This document shows positions 27,206-32,609 of a DNA stretch of 32,609 nt, piece after piece. Under the pieces are notes generated by a model that did not search any database, was not told where the DNA came from, and saw only the letters and a list, made by a program, of their open reading frames with translations. Where the stretch lies: assembly GCA_900078375.1 (NCBI GenBank), contig FLQS01000061.1, positions 1 through 32,609 of the forward strand, in the 5' to 3' direction. Position 1 is the stretch's first letter, and every line of letters starts with the position of its first letter. The DNA is from an uncultured Mycobacterium sp. GTDB lineage: Bacteria > Actinomycetota > Actinomycetes > Mycobacteriales > Mycobacteriaceae. A program made the translations under genes and the position numbers.

Positions 27206-27278
27206 GCCCCCGTAGCTCAGGGGATAGAGCGTCTGCCTCCGGAGCAGAAGGCCGCAGGTTCGAATCCTGCCGGGGGCA
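27206..27278 (+). tRNA. tRNA-Arg, anticodon CCG
   Basis: A 73-base cloverleaf can be folded by eye. The acceptor stem GCCCCCG/CGGGGGC (27206-27212, 27271-27277) carries discriminator A27278. The D arm is GCTC/GAGC. The anticodon stem TCTGC/GCAGA encloses the loop CTCCGGA with anticodon CCG, and the T arm GCAGG/CCTGC encloses TTCGAAT. The CCA end is not encoded. It reads CGG codons. It is divergent from argS, whose product charges it, and its 3' end borders the phage-derived element, as expected for a tRNA used as an attachment site. Confidence 0.96.
27254..27278 (+). other. presumptive phage attachment core in tRNA 3' half
   Basis: Phage genes begin about 100 bases past the tRNA, and integrases of such elements usually recombine within the T arm and acceptor stem. 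The second copy of the core would be at the far end of the element, outside the window. No copy was found by eye inside it. The 103 bases from 27279 to 27381 contain two weak hairpins (GCCT/AGGC near 27302-27315, TAGCT/AGCTA near 27331-27347) and no gene. Confidence 0.35.
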
Positions 27279-27381
27279 CTCATGTTTGATGCAGGTCAAG
27301 GCCTATTTTGAGGCATACCGGGACCACCCGTAGCTATCTGACAGCTATGCGTTCTCGACGGCTTGGGTTCCTGGCAAATCG

Positions 27382-27828
27382 TTATTCGCCCCGCACTTCT
27401 CGTCGCAGAGCATTCAGTTCGCGCTCCAGCTTCATCACGGCGCGCATAGCCAACGGCCCAGGGGCCATCGCCTTGGCGAATTCGCGATGCACCGGGTTGC
27501 CCCGGTGCGTCTCCTCGACGACGGCTAGCGCCTCGATCAGTTCGCGGCTGATGACGGCGTCGGCGTCCAGGTCCAGACCAGCGTCTACGACCTCATTGAA
27601 GTCGGGTGCTTCGTCGCTGAAGAAGCCTGGCTCGGTGAACGGCCTAAACCTATGCAGTGCATCGCTGGCCGCGAGCGTCGCGTCAACTAACGCGCCGAGC
27701 AGGTTGGAATAGGCAACAGCGTTGGCAGCCTCGTCTCCCGATTCCACTGCGCTGTTGAGCTGATCGAGAGCGGTCTGGACGGCATCGCCGAGACTCCGAA
27801 ATAGCGAACCCGATTCCTCTGTGGTCAT
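27382..27828 (-). CDS. hypothetical helical protein, cargo paralogue A
   Basis: A 148-residue acidic, mostly helical protein with no signal peptide or membrane segment; I do not recognise its family. Residues about 92-137 (AVISREL ... RAVMKLEREL) align with residues of the 93-residue protein at 28942-29223, with about 20 identities over some 45 positions, so the two are paralogues. The N-terminal part (1-85), with Ala-rich helices, is unique to this one. The ATG at 27828 has no ribosome binding site but a TAGCCT -10 box 7 bases upstream. It is the last gene of the element before the tRNA. Confidence 0.7.
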   Translation of the reverse strand: MTTEESGSLFRSLGDAVQTALDQLNSAVESGDEAANAVAYSNLLGALVDATLAASDALHRFRPFTEPGFFSDEAPDFNEVVDAGLDLDADAVISRELIEALAVVEETHRGNPVHREFAKAMAPGPLAMRAVMKLERELNALRREVRGE

Positions 27829-27835
27829 ACCGTTC

Positions 27836-27841
27836 AGGCTA
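27836..27841 (-). promoter_or_regulatory. -10 box of cargo paralogue A, leaderless arrangement
   Basis: TAGCCT on the minus strand is followed by 7 bases and the ATG at 27828. This suggests the gene has its own promoter, active independently of the phage structural genes, as expected for a gene expressed in the lysogen. Confidence 0.45.
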
Positions 27842-27903
27842 GACGCGGCTCCCGACAGACCAGCCGAGATTTCTTGGGGGCATGCAGCCAGCTGCTAGCC
27901 GAA

Positions 27904-28077
27904 CTATTTCGTCTTACGCGGCGGCGGCGGCGGAGGTGGCGGGGGCGGCGTAACGCGGCGCGCTCGCGGCGTAACGCCAAAAGGCGTCCGACCTCGTGTC
28001 TCCATATCGCCCCGCCTGGGCGGCGGCGTGCGGCCCGACTCCACTTCGCGCCTGGGCTTGGGCTTGTCTTCGGCCAT
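27904..28077 (-). CDS. small basic protein with a ten-proline tail
   Basis: A 57-residue protein, MAEDKPKPRREVESGRTPPP at the start and a run of ten prolines then RKTK at the end. The frame is open to 28101, but the ATG at 28077 is preceded by a perfect AAGGAGGT with 6-base spacing. The proline codons are mixed (CCG, CCC, CCA, CCT), so the run is not a simple triplet expansion and is probably kept by selection. It starts 30 bases after the DUF6338 gene. A proline tract of this kind would need EF-P for translation and could be a protein-binding tail. No known family recognised. Confidence 0.65.
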   Translation of the reverse strand: MAEDKPKPRREVESGRTPPPRRGDMETRGRTPFGVTPRARRVTPPPPPPPPPPRKTK

Positions 28078-28107
28078 TCCAGTACCTCCTTCGGTCGTCA
28101 CTTTTGA

Positions 28108-28893
28108 TTATCCGCTCCGGCGGCGGAATCGTTCTCCGATAGCGATGGCGGCGATCGCCACCGCCGCCGCGCCGAACACCGCCCCCGCGAGGGCGTCACC
28201 CGTGAGCCGAGAGATGATGCTCGCCGACGGCTGCTCTTGTTCGGGAGATGCCGGATCATCTGGCCGAATGAACTCGACCACAACAGCGTCGGCGCACTGG
28301 ATCCACCGACCGGCGTTGTTCTTGATTTCCGTTAGGAACTCGCCGTTTTCATCGAGCTCCCAAGCGCTTTCGGCAAAGATCTCGCGGGCTCCTGTGTGGC
28401 TCGTATAGAACGATAATTCCCCAACGTAGCCGCCGAACCACTTGCCGTCCTTGGTGAGAACGCGGACATACCCTGCGACAGCTTCTTTCACGGCCCAGTC
28501 CCACGCTGTCGGGGTCGGGTTGTAGACGCGAAAATAGTCCCGGCAAGGTAGGTCTGGGCGCTGCCGCTTGACGACGTAGCCATGGTGCAGGACTGCGACA
28601 AAGGCGGGGAACACAAATATCAGGCCGAGTAGCACCAGGGCGACACGGACCGGATGGTCCACGTAAGTCGCTCGGCTACTGACGGTCTCGAACTTGACGA
28701 ATGAGCCGAAGACTATGACGTAGAAAATCGCGAACAAGCCTGACGCAGCTAGGGATCGAAGGAGCCGCCTCGCTAGTTCACTGTCCTCGGGTATGGGGCC
28801 GCGAAACCTGGCCAGCAGTCCTTGATAGACAAATCCGGGAATGATGACCAAGAGCACGGTCAGTGCCTGATGCCACTCTGAGATCGGCGGCAT
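28108..28893 (-). CDS. DUF6338-like membrane protein
   Basis: A 261-residue protein with three N-terminal membrane helices (about 9-28, 46-66, 82-104), a soluble middle part (about 110-215) and a C-terminal hydrophobic helix (about 230-250) ending in RFRRRSG. The middle part has the pattern I associate with DUF6338: PTPTAWDWAV, then WFGGYVGELSFYTSH, AREIFAESAWELDENGEF and a final VVVEFIRP. The function of that family is unknown. The gene sits between the 93-residue paralogue and the proline-tail gene, probably in one transcript. The base composition is visibly less GC-rich than that of the neighbouring core genes. Confidence 0.7.
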   Translation of the reverse strand: MPPISEWHQALTVLLVIIPGFVYQGLLARFRGPIPEDSELARRLLRSLAASGLFAIFYVIVFGSFVKFETVSSRATYVDHPVRVALVLLGLIFVFPAFVAVLHHGYVVKRQRPDLPCRDYFRVYNPTPTAWDWAVKEAVAGYVRVLTKDGKWFGGYVGELSFYTSHTGAREIFAESAWELDENGEFLTEIKNNAGRWIQCADAVVVEFIRPDDPASPEQEQPSASIISRLTGDALAGAVFGAAAVAIAAIAIGERFRRRSG

Positions 28894-28924
28894 ATTTGCA
28901 AACCCCTATCGACTGAATTGTGTT

Positions 28925-28942
28925 GACGCGCAAAGGCGCGTC
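28925..28942 (-). terminator. small hairpin between cargo paralogue B and the DUF6338 gene
   Basis: Perfect 6-bp arms GACGCG/CGCGTC with a 6-base loop begin at the last base of the paralogue B stop codon. No U run follows, so it may be only a weak terminator or a processing stem. Confidence 0.25.
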
Positions 28943-29223
28943 TAGCGACCGCCCGCGCTTCGGTACTGCAGGTCGGCGAAGTCAGCCTTTCGTTGGAGGT
29001 CGCTCTTGTACTCCAAGAACTGCAGTTCCAAGCGCATGATTGCGCGGGCGTTGAGGACCTGTACCGCACTCGCGCGGGCCATGTCGCGCTGCGCCTCGGG
29101 CTGGTCCTGGATGTCGGCCTCTACCGCTTCGATGGACGAGACCAACTCGCGGCTGATCACGGCACCTTGAGGTAGCTCAATTTGGCGCAGCTCATGCAAC
29201 TCGCGCGTGTAGTCATCGTTCAC
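28942..29223 (-). CDS. hypothetical helical protein, cargo paralogue B
   Basis: A 93-residue charged helical protein, unrecognised, whose segment AVISREL ... RAIMRLELQF matches the C-terminal part of the 148-residue protein at 27382-27828. The frame is open to a TTG at 29292, but the GTG at 29223 is preferred because a near-consensus TAGAAT -10 box lies 7 bases before it, the same arrangement as in its paralogue. It is probably the first gene of a three-gene transcript with the DUF6338 and proline-tail genes. Confidence 0.65.
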   Translation of the reverse strand: MNDDYTRELHELRQIELPQGAVISRELVSSIEAVEADIQDQPEAQRDMARASAVQVLNARAIMRLELQFLEYKSDLQRKADFADLQYRSAGGR

Positions 29224-29230
29224 ATGTTCG

Positions 29231-29236
29231 ATTCTA
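29231..29236 (-). promoter_or_regulatory. -10 box of cargo paralogue B, leaderless arrangement
   Basis: TAGAAT on the minus strand, followed by 7 bases and the GTG at 29223. It lies in the 127-base gap after the MuF-like gene and would uncouple the cargo genes from the structural genes. Confidence 0.5.
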
Positions 29237-29350
29237 GGCTCGAAAACCGACGAAAATGCGTCTGGTCCGCTCAACCCTGTGACTCTGCTCAAACTCTTGG
29301 CGAACTCTTATCTCGTTGCCAGAGTTGGTGACGCCGTGCACTTTCCAGTG

Positions 29351-30064
29351 CTAAGTAGCTAGCCGATCCATGCGGGCCACAATCGAGTCGAGCGTGGCGG
29401 GTTTGCCCTCGGCTTTGAGCTGGCGGCTGGCTTCGGCGTAACGCTTCTCGGCGTCGCGCACCATCGCGGGCGCGATGTAGCTGGTGCCCTTGCGTTCGGG
29501 TACGGCGATGCACTTGCAGTTGTCGTGACCCTTCACTGCGGAGATCGCGGTTATGTAGATCGCGCCGCGGGTGGCCATGGTCAGGCACCAGTTGCAGGCA
29601 CCTGCATAGTTCGTGTGTCGCCGGTAGCGGACACCCTCCGCGGCGGCGTTGTGTGCGACGGTGGCCCGCTGGGCGTCGACGACGCCGCGCTGGACAGTGC
29701 CTTGCAGTTGCGCCAGCGCGGTCTGGGTCGACGTCGCGGTGTTCACGGCCCAGCTGATGGACTGGCGGATCCGTTCGGCGGGCACCAGGTCGCCGGGTGG
29801 CACCGCGGCGGTGAAGGGTTCGTCGGGAGCCAGCATGTCGTACCAGGTGGTCGTCACGTCGGCCACAGCGGCGACGTGGCCGCCCAAGACGTCGGGCAAG
29901 TGCTCGGCCAGCGCGGCGATCACAGCCTGCCGGTCGGCGGGATCCCAGCCAATGAGGTTGGCGGTGACGATGCGCCATAGGTTCTCCACGTCCACGGCGG
30001 CGGCATCTTGCAAGCGTTGAAGTAGGGCCTGCAGTGCCTCGACAGCTTCGTCCAGCGCGGTCAT
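29351..30064 (-). CDS. phage MuF/VG15-like minor capsid protein
   Basis: A 237-residue protein with a helical N-terminal half and a C-terminal module with Cys157 and Cys160 (ACNWC), then His180, Cys183 and Cys185 (GHDNCKC). This CxxC ... HDxCxC arrangement is typical of phage head-morphogenesis (MuF) and VG15-type proteins that sit at the portal or inside the capsid. The frame is open to 30340, but the ATG at 30064 overlaps the stop codon of the HNH gene (ATGA). In most phages this gene lies next to the portal, before the capsid gene; here it follows the capsid and HNH genes. Confidence 0.8.
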   Translation of the reverse strand: MTALDEAVEALQALLQRLQDAAAVDVENLWRIVTANLIGWDPADRQAVIAALAEHLPDVLGGHVAAVADVTTTWYDMLAPDEPFTAAVPPGDLVPAERIRQSISWAVNTATSTQTALAQLQGTVQRGVVDAQRATVAHNAAAEGVRYRRHTNYAGACNWCLTMATRGAIYITAISAVKGHDNCKCIAVPERKGTSYIAPAMVRDAEKRYAEASRQLKAEGKPATLDSIVARMDRLAT

Positions 30065-30537
30065 TCCGCGGCCTCGCTGAAAGTCCCAGACTGCGGCGGA
30101 ATGAGAGCGCCAATGCCAACCGGCTGGCCGACTGGGGCGGAGGGGGATCCCTCCCCTGGGGTGTCTTCGCAGGTCATCGCCCGACCATCGCCCTCGACGG
30201 CTCGGGGGGCGTAGCGGAAGCCAGCGGGCAGCGTCACCGGGCCAAGCCAGAGTGATCGCTCGGGTTCTCGTGCGCCCAGGCCGCGTCCAACCTTGGCTTG
30301 CCAAGCGGTCTTTTGCTTGTGACAGGCCTTGCAGACGCACTGAAGTTCGTCGGGATCATTGACGGTCTCCCGGCGTTGCAAGCCGCGGGCGGCGATGCCG
30401 ATGATGTGGTCGAGCTCCTGGTAGTACCCGGTGCACCCTTCGTAGCGCAGCTGGCAGCGGTCGCCGTCGCGGCGACGGACAGCACGGCGCACCGCTTCGG
30501 CCACCTTGATGCCTGGCCGGTTACTGTCCCACGTCAT
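30061..30537 (-). CDS. HNH endonuclease
   Basis: A 158-residue protein with an HNH domain in residues about 15-78. Cys28 and Cys35, then the catalytic ELDHI segment (Asp43, His44), Asn60 and the zinc knuckle CKACH (Cys69, Cys72, His73) are all visible. The C-terminal 75 residues have no recognised domain and are Pro/Gly-rich. The ATG at 30537 is preceded by GAGGAAGCG. Phage HNH proteins of this size may assist packaging at cos sites when they lie beside terminase, or may be homing nucleases. The position between capsid and MuF genes, beside a structured stretch, allows either. Confidence 0.85.
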   Translation of the reverse strand: MTWDSNRPGIKVAEAVRRAVRRRDGDRCQLRYEGCTGYYQELDHIIGIAARGLQRRETVNDPDELQCVCKACHKQKTAWQAKVGRGLGAREPERSLWLGPVTLPAGFRYAPRAVEGDGRAMTCEDTPGEGSPSAPVGQPVGIGALIPPQSGTFSEAAE

Positions 30538-30558
30538 CGCTTCCTCGTAACTGTTGTT

Positions 30559-30707
30559 GCACAACGTCTTTGAAAGGGGGGTTGTGCCCGGTCGCTGACT
30601 CTGGAGGGGAGGTATGCCGTCCAGTTCTGGGGTGCCAGCGACCGGGCTAGGTAGCGACGGCGGCAGCATCGAGCGGAGGAGCGGGCCGCTTGAGCGCCTG
30701 CCGTCGC
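30559..30707. other. structured intercistronic element between capsid and HNH genes
   Basis: Three nested or adjacent inverted repeats fill most of this gap. GCACAAC/GTTGTGC is at 30559-30565/30581-30587. A perfect 12-bp pair GCCCGGTCGCTG/CAGCGACCGGGC is at 30586-30597/30636-30647, with CTGGA/TCCAG inside its 38-base loop. GCGACGG/CCGTCGC is at 30654-30660/30701-30707. No U tract follows. It may be a terminator or attenuator lowering HNH expression after the capsid gene, an RNA-processing site, or a DNA site for the HNH protein. Confidence 0.6.
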
Positions 30708-30713
30708 CACGAC

Positions 30714-31556
30714 TTAGGGTGCGACGGTCTTGTTGACCTTCACCACGGCGGCGGGGTGCGGGAAGCCGAATCCGATGCGGGCGGTGACCCTTACGGCTGT
30801 GCGGTCGCTGGTGAAGAACGCCGAACTGTCGAGCACCACCTGCACATCGCGACGGACCACCACGAACGTACGGTCCTTGGGGATGCCGTAGACGCTGCCA
30901 TCGTTCGGTGCGTCGGGGCTCACCAGTAGCGGCACACCGGCCACGACTCGGCCACCGGGCACGGTGACATCGCGTTGCAGCAGGGGCTCGTTGGAGCCGG
31001 CGGCCTTCTTCAGCTTGGCCAGCGCGAGCGCGGTCTGGGGGTGGGTAACGAAGCTGTTCACCTGTGCCCCCACCGACTCCGCGGCGGTGATGGCTTCGAG
31101 GAACGCATCGACGTTGGCATACGCCGCGCCCGCGTAGGTCTCACTCGGCGTGATGCTGCCCAGGCCTGCGGGGCCGTTGACAGTCGCGGTTGCGAACCAG
31201 GCGCTGTCGACCTTGCGGACCAAGCTCTGCACCAGGCGTGCACCAATCACGGCGCTGGCCTCGGGCGAGGAGTCCTCGATCAGCTCGTTGGACAGAACCG
31301 ACAGGGCCGCAACCTTCTTCGGGACAACGACTTCTTCATCGAAGTCGGCGTCATCGACGGGGATCTCGGTACCCTCGGGCACCCAGCTGGCGTCGGGATC
31401 GCCGGTGATGATCGGGATGCGGAATTCGGTGGCGTCGGTCTGTGCGACGGTGGAAGCCTGCATCGCCACGCTCTGCGTGGTGAGCGGCTGAACGATAAGC
31501 GGCCCAACCTGTTCGGGCCGCAGGATGCTGGCGGCGGTGGTGGTATTGGTAGCCAC
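30714..31556 (-). CDS. HK97-type phage major capsid protein
   Basis: A 280-residue capsid subunit with the HK97-fold pattern: N-terminal ILRPEQVGPLIVQPL, then WVPEGTEIPVDDADFDEEVVVPKKVAALSVLSNELIEDS, a central VNSFVTHPQTALALAKLK and a C-terminal GDPxx-like DRTFVVVRRDVQVVLDSSAFFTSDRTAVRVTARIGF. The frame is open to a GTG at 31607, but the GTG at 31556 has GAAAGG about 8 bases upstream and gives a normal N terminus. No protease-cleaved delta domain is apparent; a separate scaffold-like gene lies just upstream. Confidence 0.92.
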   Translation of the reverse strand: MATNTTTAASILRPEQVGPLIVQPLTTQSVAMQASTVAQTDATEFRIPIITGDPDASWVPEGTEIPVDDADFDEEVVVPKKVAALSVLSNELIEDSSPEASAVIGARLVQSLVRKVDSAWFATATVNGPAGLGSITPSETYAGAAYANVDAFLEAITAAESVGAQVNSFVTHPQTALALAKLKKAAGSNEPLLQRDVTVPGGRVVAGVPLLVSPDAPNDGSVYGIPKDRTFVVVRRDVQVVLDSSAFFTSDRTAVRVTARIGFGFPHPAAVVKVNKTVAP

Positions 31557-31714
31557 GGGAGTTGCCTTTCGAAAGCGAAGGAATGGGTTCGCCCCTTGTG
31601 GGGCCACCCGGTCCTCGCTGCGACAGCTCAGGCCGTGCGTTGCTCCAATAACCGATGGCAGTCAGCGGGCCAGTGGTGGCAGCTGCGACAGCCGCCGATC
31701 CACCGGCACCGCTG

Positions 31715-31720
31715 AGTATA
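31715..31720 (-). promoter_or_regulatory. possible -10 box upstream of the capsid gene
   Basis: TATACT on the minus strand lies in the 175-base gap between the scaffold-like gene and the capsid gene. The same gap has an 11-base direct repeat GCTGCGACAGC at 31617-31627 and 31682-31692. A capsid-specific promoter with a long leader is possible; no -35 box was identified. Confidence 0.25.
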
Positions 31721-31731
31721 GCTCTGTTGAC

Positions 31732-32199
31732 CTAGCCTCGTTGTCCGCTGGCGTGCTCGGCGAACGTGCTGCCCCACGTCGGCCTGTTGTCGGATTCCTC
31801 ACTGCTGCGAGTCTTTCCGGCCAGTGGGTTGGGCTGCGGCTTCCGGGGCAGGCCGAGCTCGGCGCGGGCACCGTCCATGGCGGCGGCTAGGCTGGCGTAG
31901 TCGATCGCGCCGCCCTCTCCCACATGGTCGGCTACCGACACACCCACCGCTTTGAGTAACGCTGGTTTGAGACCGATGGCTTCGGCCTCACGGGTCAGGA
32001 CGCTGTCGTAGAAGCCATCCAGGCGCGCCTGCAGTGCATCGCGTTCGCCTTCGATGTCGGCCAGCTTCTGGCGCACGCCAGTCTTCTTGGGCTCGCCGTC
32101 GCCGTCGTCACTCGGGTTCGGCGGCGTGGTCTCGTCTACTTCGTCGTCGGCTATTTCGGCGGCGGTTACTTCGCCTGCGGTGGTGGTTGTTTCGGACAT
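31732..32199 (-). CDS. probable phage scaffolding protein
   Basis: A 155-residue acidic protein. Residues 1-40 are Thr/Glu/Asp-rich and likely disordered, about 41-62 form a coiled coil (RQKLADIEGERDALQARLDGFY), and the C terminus is polar (GKTRSSEESDNRPTW). This design and the place directly before the capsid gene are typical of phage scaffolds, which fill the procapsid and are removed. No sequence match to a named family is claimed. AAGGAGAG lies 5 bases before the ATG. Confidence 0.7.
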   Translation of the reverse strand: MSETTTTAGEVTAAEIADDEVDETTPPNPSDDGDGEPKKTGVRQKLADIEGERDALQARLDGFYDSVLTREAEAIGLKPALLKAVGVSVADHVGEGGAIDYASLAAAMDGARAELGLPRKPQPNPLAGKTRSSEESDNRPTWGSTFAEHASGQRG

Positions 32200-32201
32200 G
32201 G

Positions 32202-32528
32202 TTACTCTCCTTCTGTGGTTGGGTTTTGCAGCTCCAGCGCGGGCCAGCGCCGGTTGCGAACGTTGTCGGTCACGAACTGCACGCGGGTGCGCAGGTCGTC
32301 GGGCAGTACATAGCCCAGGTGCTCCAGCAGCGTGCGTTCCGCGGCGGTGGCGGGCCGGTGATAAGTCGGGCCGCGGTAGTGCCAGGATTCCCGGTAGTAG
32401 CGCACGTCGTTGTCCTGGGTGGAGTCCTCGGCGTCTTGGAGCTCGGCCGGCAGGCGGTCGAACACCAGCCAGCCGCGTGGATCGGGCTGTGGCAGTTGGG
32501 TTCCGATGGTGTCGGTCGGTGTAGTCAT
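32202..32528 (-). CDS. hypothetical phage protein
   Basis: A 108-residue soluble protein, not recognised. It is rich in Trp, Tyr and Arg around residues 40-60 (VRYYRESWHYRGPTYHRPAT). The start ATG at 32528 has GAAGGGAC upstream, and its stop codon is part of the ribosome binding region of the scaffold-like gene, 2 bases before that start. Position suggests a head or connector role, but nothing more can be said. Confidence 0.65.
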   Translation of the reverse strand: MTTPTDTIGTQLPQPDPRGWLVFDRLPAELQDAEDSTQDNDVRYYRESWHYRGPTYHRPATAAERTLLEHLGYVLPDDLRTRVQFVTDNVRNRRWPALELQNPTTEGE

Positions 32529-32543
32529 TGATTTGTCCCTTCT

Positions 32544-32609
32544 CTAGTGCTGGCTGTCGATCTCCGAAATCAGCTGCGCTAGCAGCGCATCCGGCTGCTC
32601 GTGGTAGGA
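32544..32609 (-). CDS. 3' end of a phage gene, cut by the window edge
   Basis: The last 21 codons of an open frame (visible residues SYHEQPDALLAQLISEIDSQ then His) end in TAG at 32544-32546, 15 bases before the next gene start. The tight spacing and same strand suggest a real gene of the head module, perhaps portal-like by position, but too little is visible to name it. Confidence 0.45.
   Translation of the reverse strand, partial: SYHEQPDALLAQLISEIDSQH

Larger units (their letters stand above)
27279..32609. mobile_element. phage-derived element at tRNA-Arg, partial
   Basis: All genes from 27382 to the window end run on the minus strand toward the tRNA and include HK97-type capsid, scaffold-like, HNH and MuF-like proteins plus a cargo block. 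This gene set is absent from the conserved mycobacterial locus. The cargo part looks less GC-rich by eye than the core genes. No integrase, terminase, portal, protease or tail gene is in the visible part. The element continues beyond 32609, so its size and completeness are unknown. Confidence 0.88.

Noticed and set aside
27904..27960. GGC/CGG tract as a triplet-repeat expansion
   Set aside because: The encoded prolines use four different codons, so it is not a simple repeat.
30061..30669. Longer start for the HNH gene at 30669
   Set aside because: The extension runs through the hairpin region and lacks a ribosome binding site; the ATG at 30537 has one.

Overview
The window is high-GC actinobacterial DNA from a Mycobacterium/Mycolicibacterium-type chromosome. 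This rests on the characteristic gene order and proteins: murA just upstream of an rRNA operon, the complete atp operon with the mycobacterial b-delta fusion subunit, and wecA, tsaC, prmC, prfA, rpmE, rho, thrB, thrC, hom, lysA and argS. The order matches the M. tuberculosis Rv1292-Rv1315 region, read here mostly on the minus strand. The species cannot be named from this window.

Region by region. (1) 1-206: rRNA operon promoter and 5' leader on the minus strand, downstream of murA; the 16S gene itself lies outside the window. (2) 207-2558: murA, a divergent cobalamin adenosyltransferase gene on the plus strand, and a DUF2550 gene at the tail of the atp operon. (3) 2576-10522: ATP synthase operon atpI-B-E-F-FH-A-G-D-C, tightly packed. 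(4) 10760-14945: wecA, tsaC, prmC, prfA and rpmE, joining cell-wall precursor synthesis with translation termination and tRNA modification. (5) 15085-18362: an island between rpmE and rho not expected from the M. tuberculosis order. It holds an acyl-CoA ligase gene, a divergent TetR regulator with a strong 30-bp inverted-repeat operator candidate, and a lipoprotein gene broken by a one-base frameshift. (6) 18381-27051: rho with a long leader, then thrB, thrC, hom, lysA and argS (aspartate-family amino acids plus arginyl-tRNA synthetase). tRNA-Arg(CCG) is divergent from argS.

(7) 27279-32609 and beyond: a phage-derived element beside the 3' end of tRNA-Arg. Nearest the tRNA is a cargo block: two related small helical proteins flanking a DUF6338 membrane protein and a small protein ending in ten prolines. 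Further out come a MuF/VG15-like minor capsid protein, an HNH nuclease, a strongly structured intercistronic stretch, an HK97-type major capsid protein, a scaffold-like protein, an unknown protein and the 3' end of another gene. No tail genes lie between the capsid block and the tRNA, so the element may be a capsid-encoding satellite or reduced prophage rather than a full phage. Integrase, terminase and portal would have to be beyond base 32609.

Many starts could be refined. Several genes (murA, cobalamin adenosyltransferase, argS and both cargo paralogues) show a TANNNT -10 box 7-8 bases before the start codon, the arrangement of leaderless mycobacterial transcripts.
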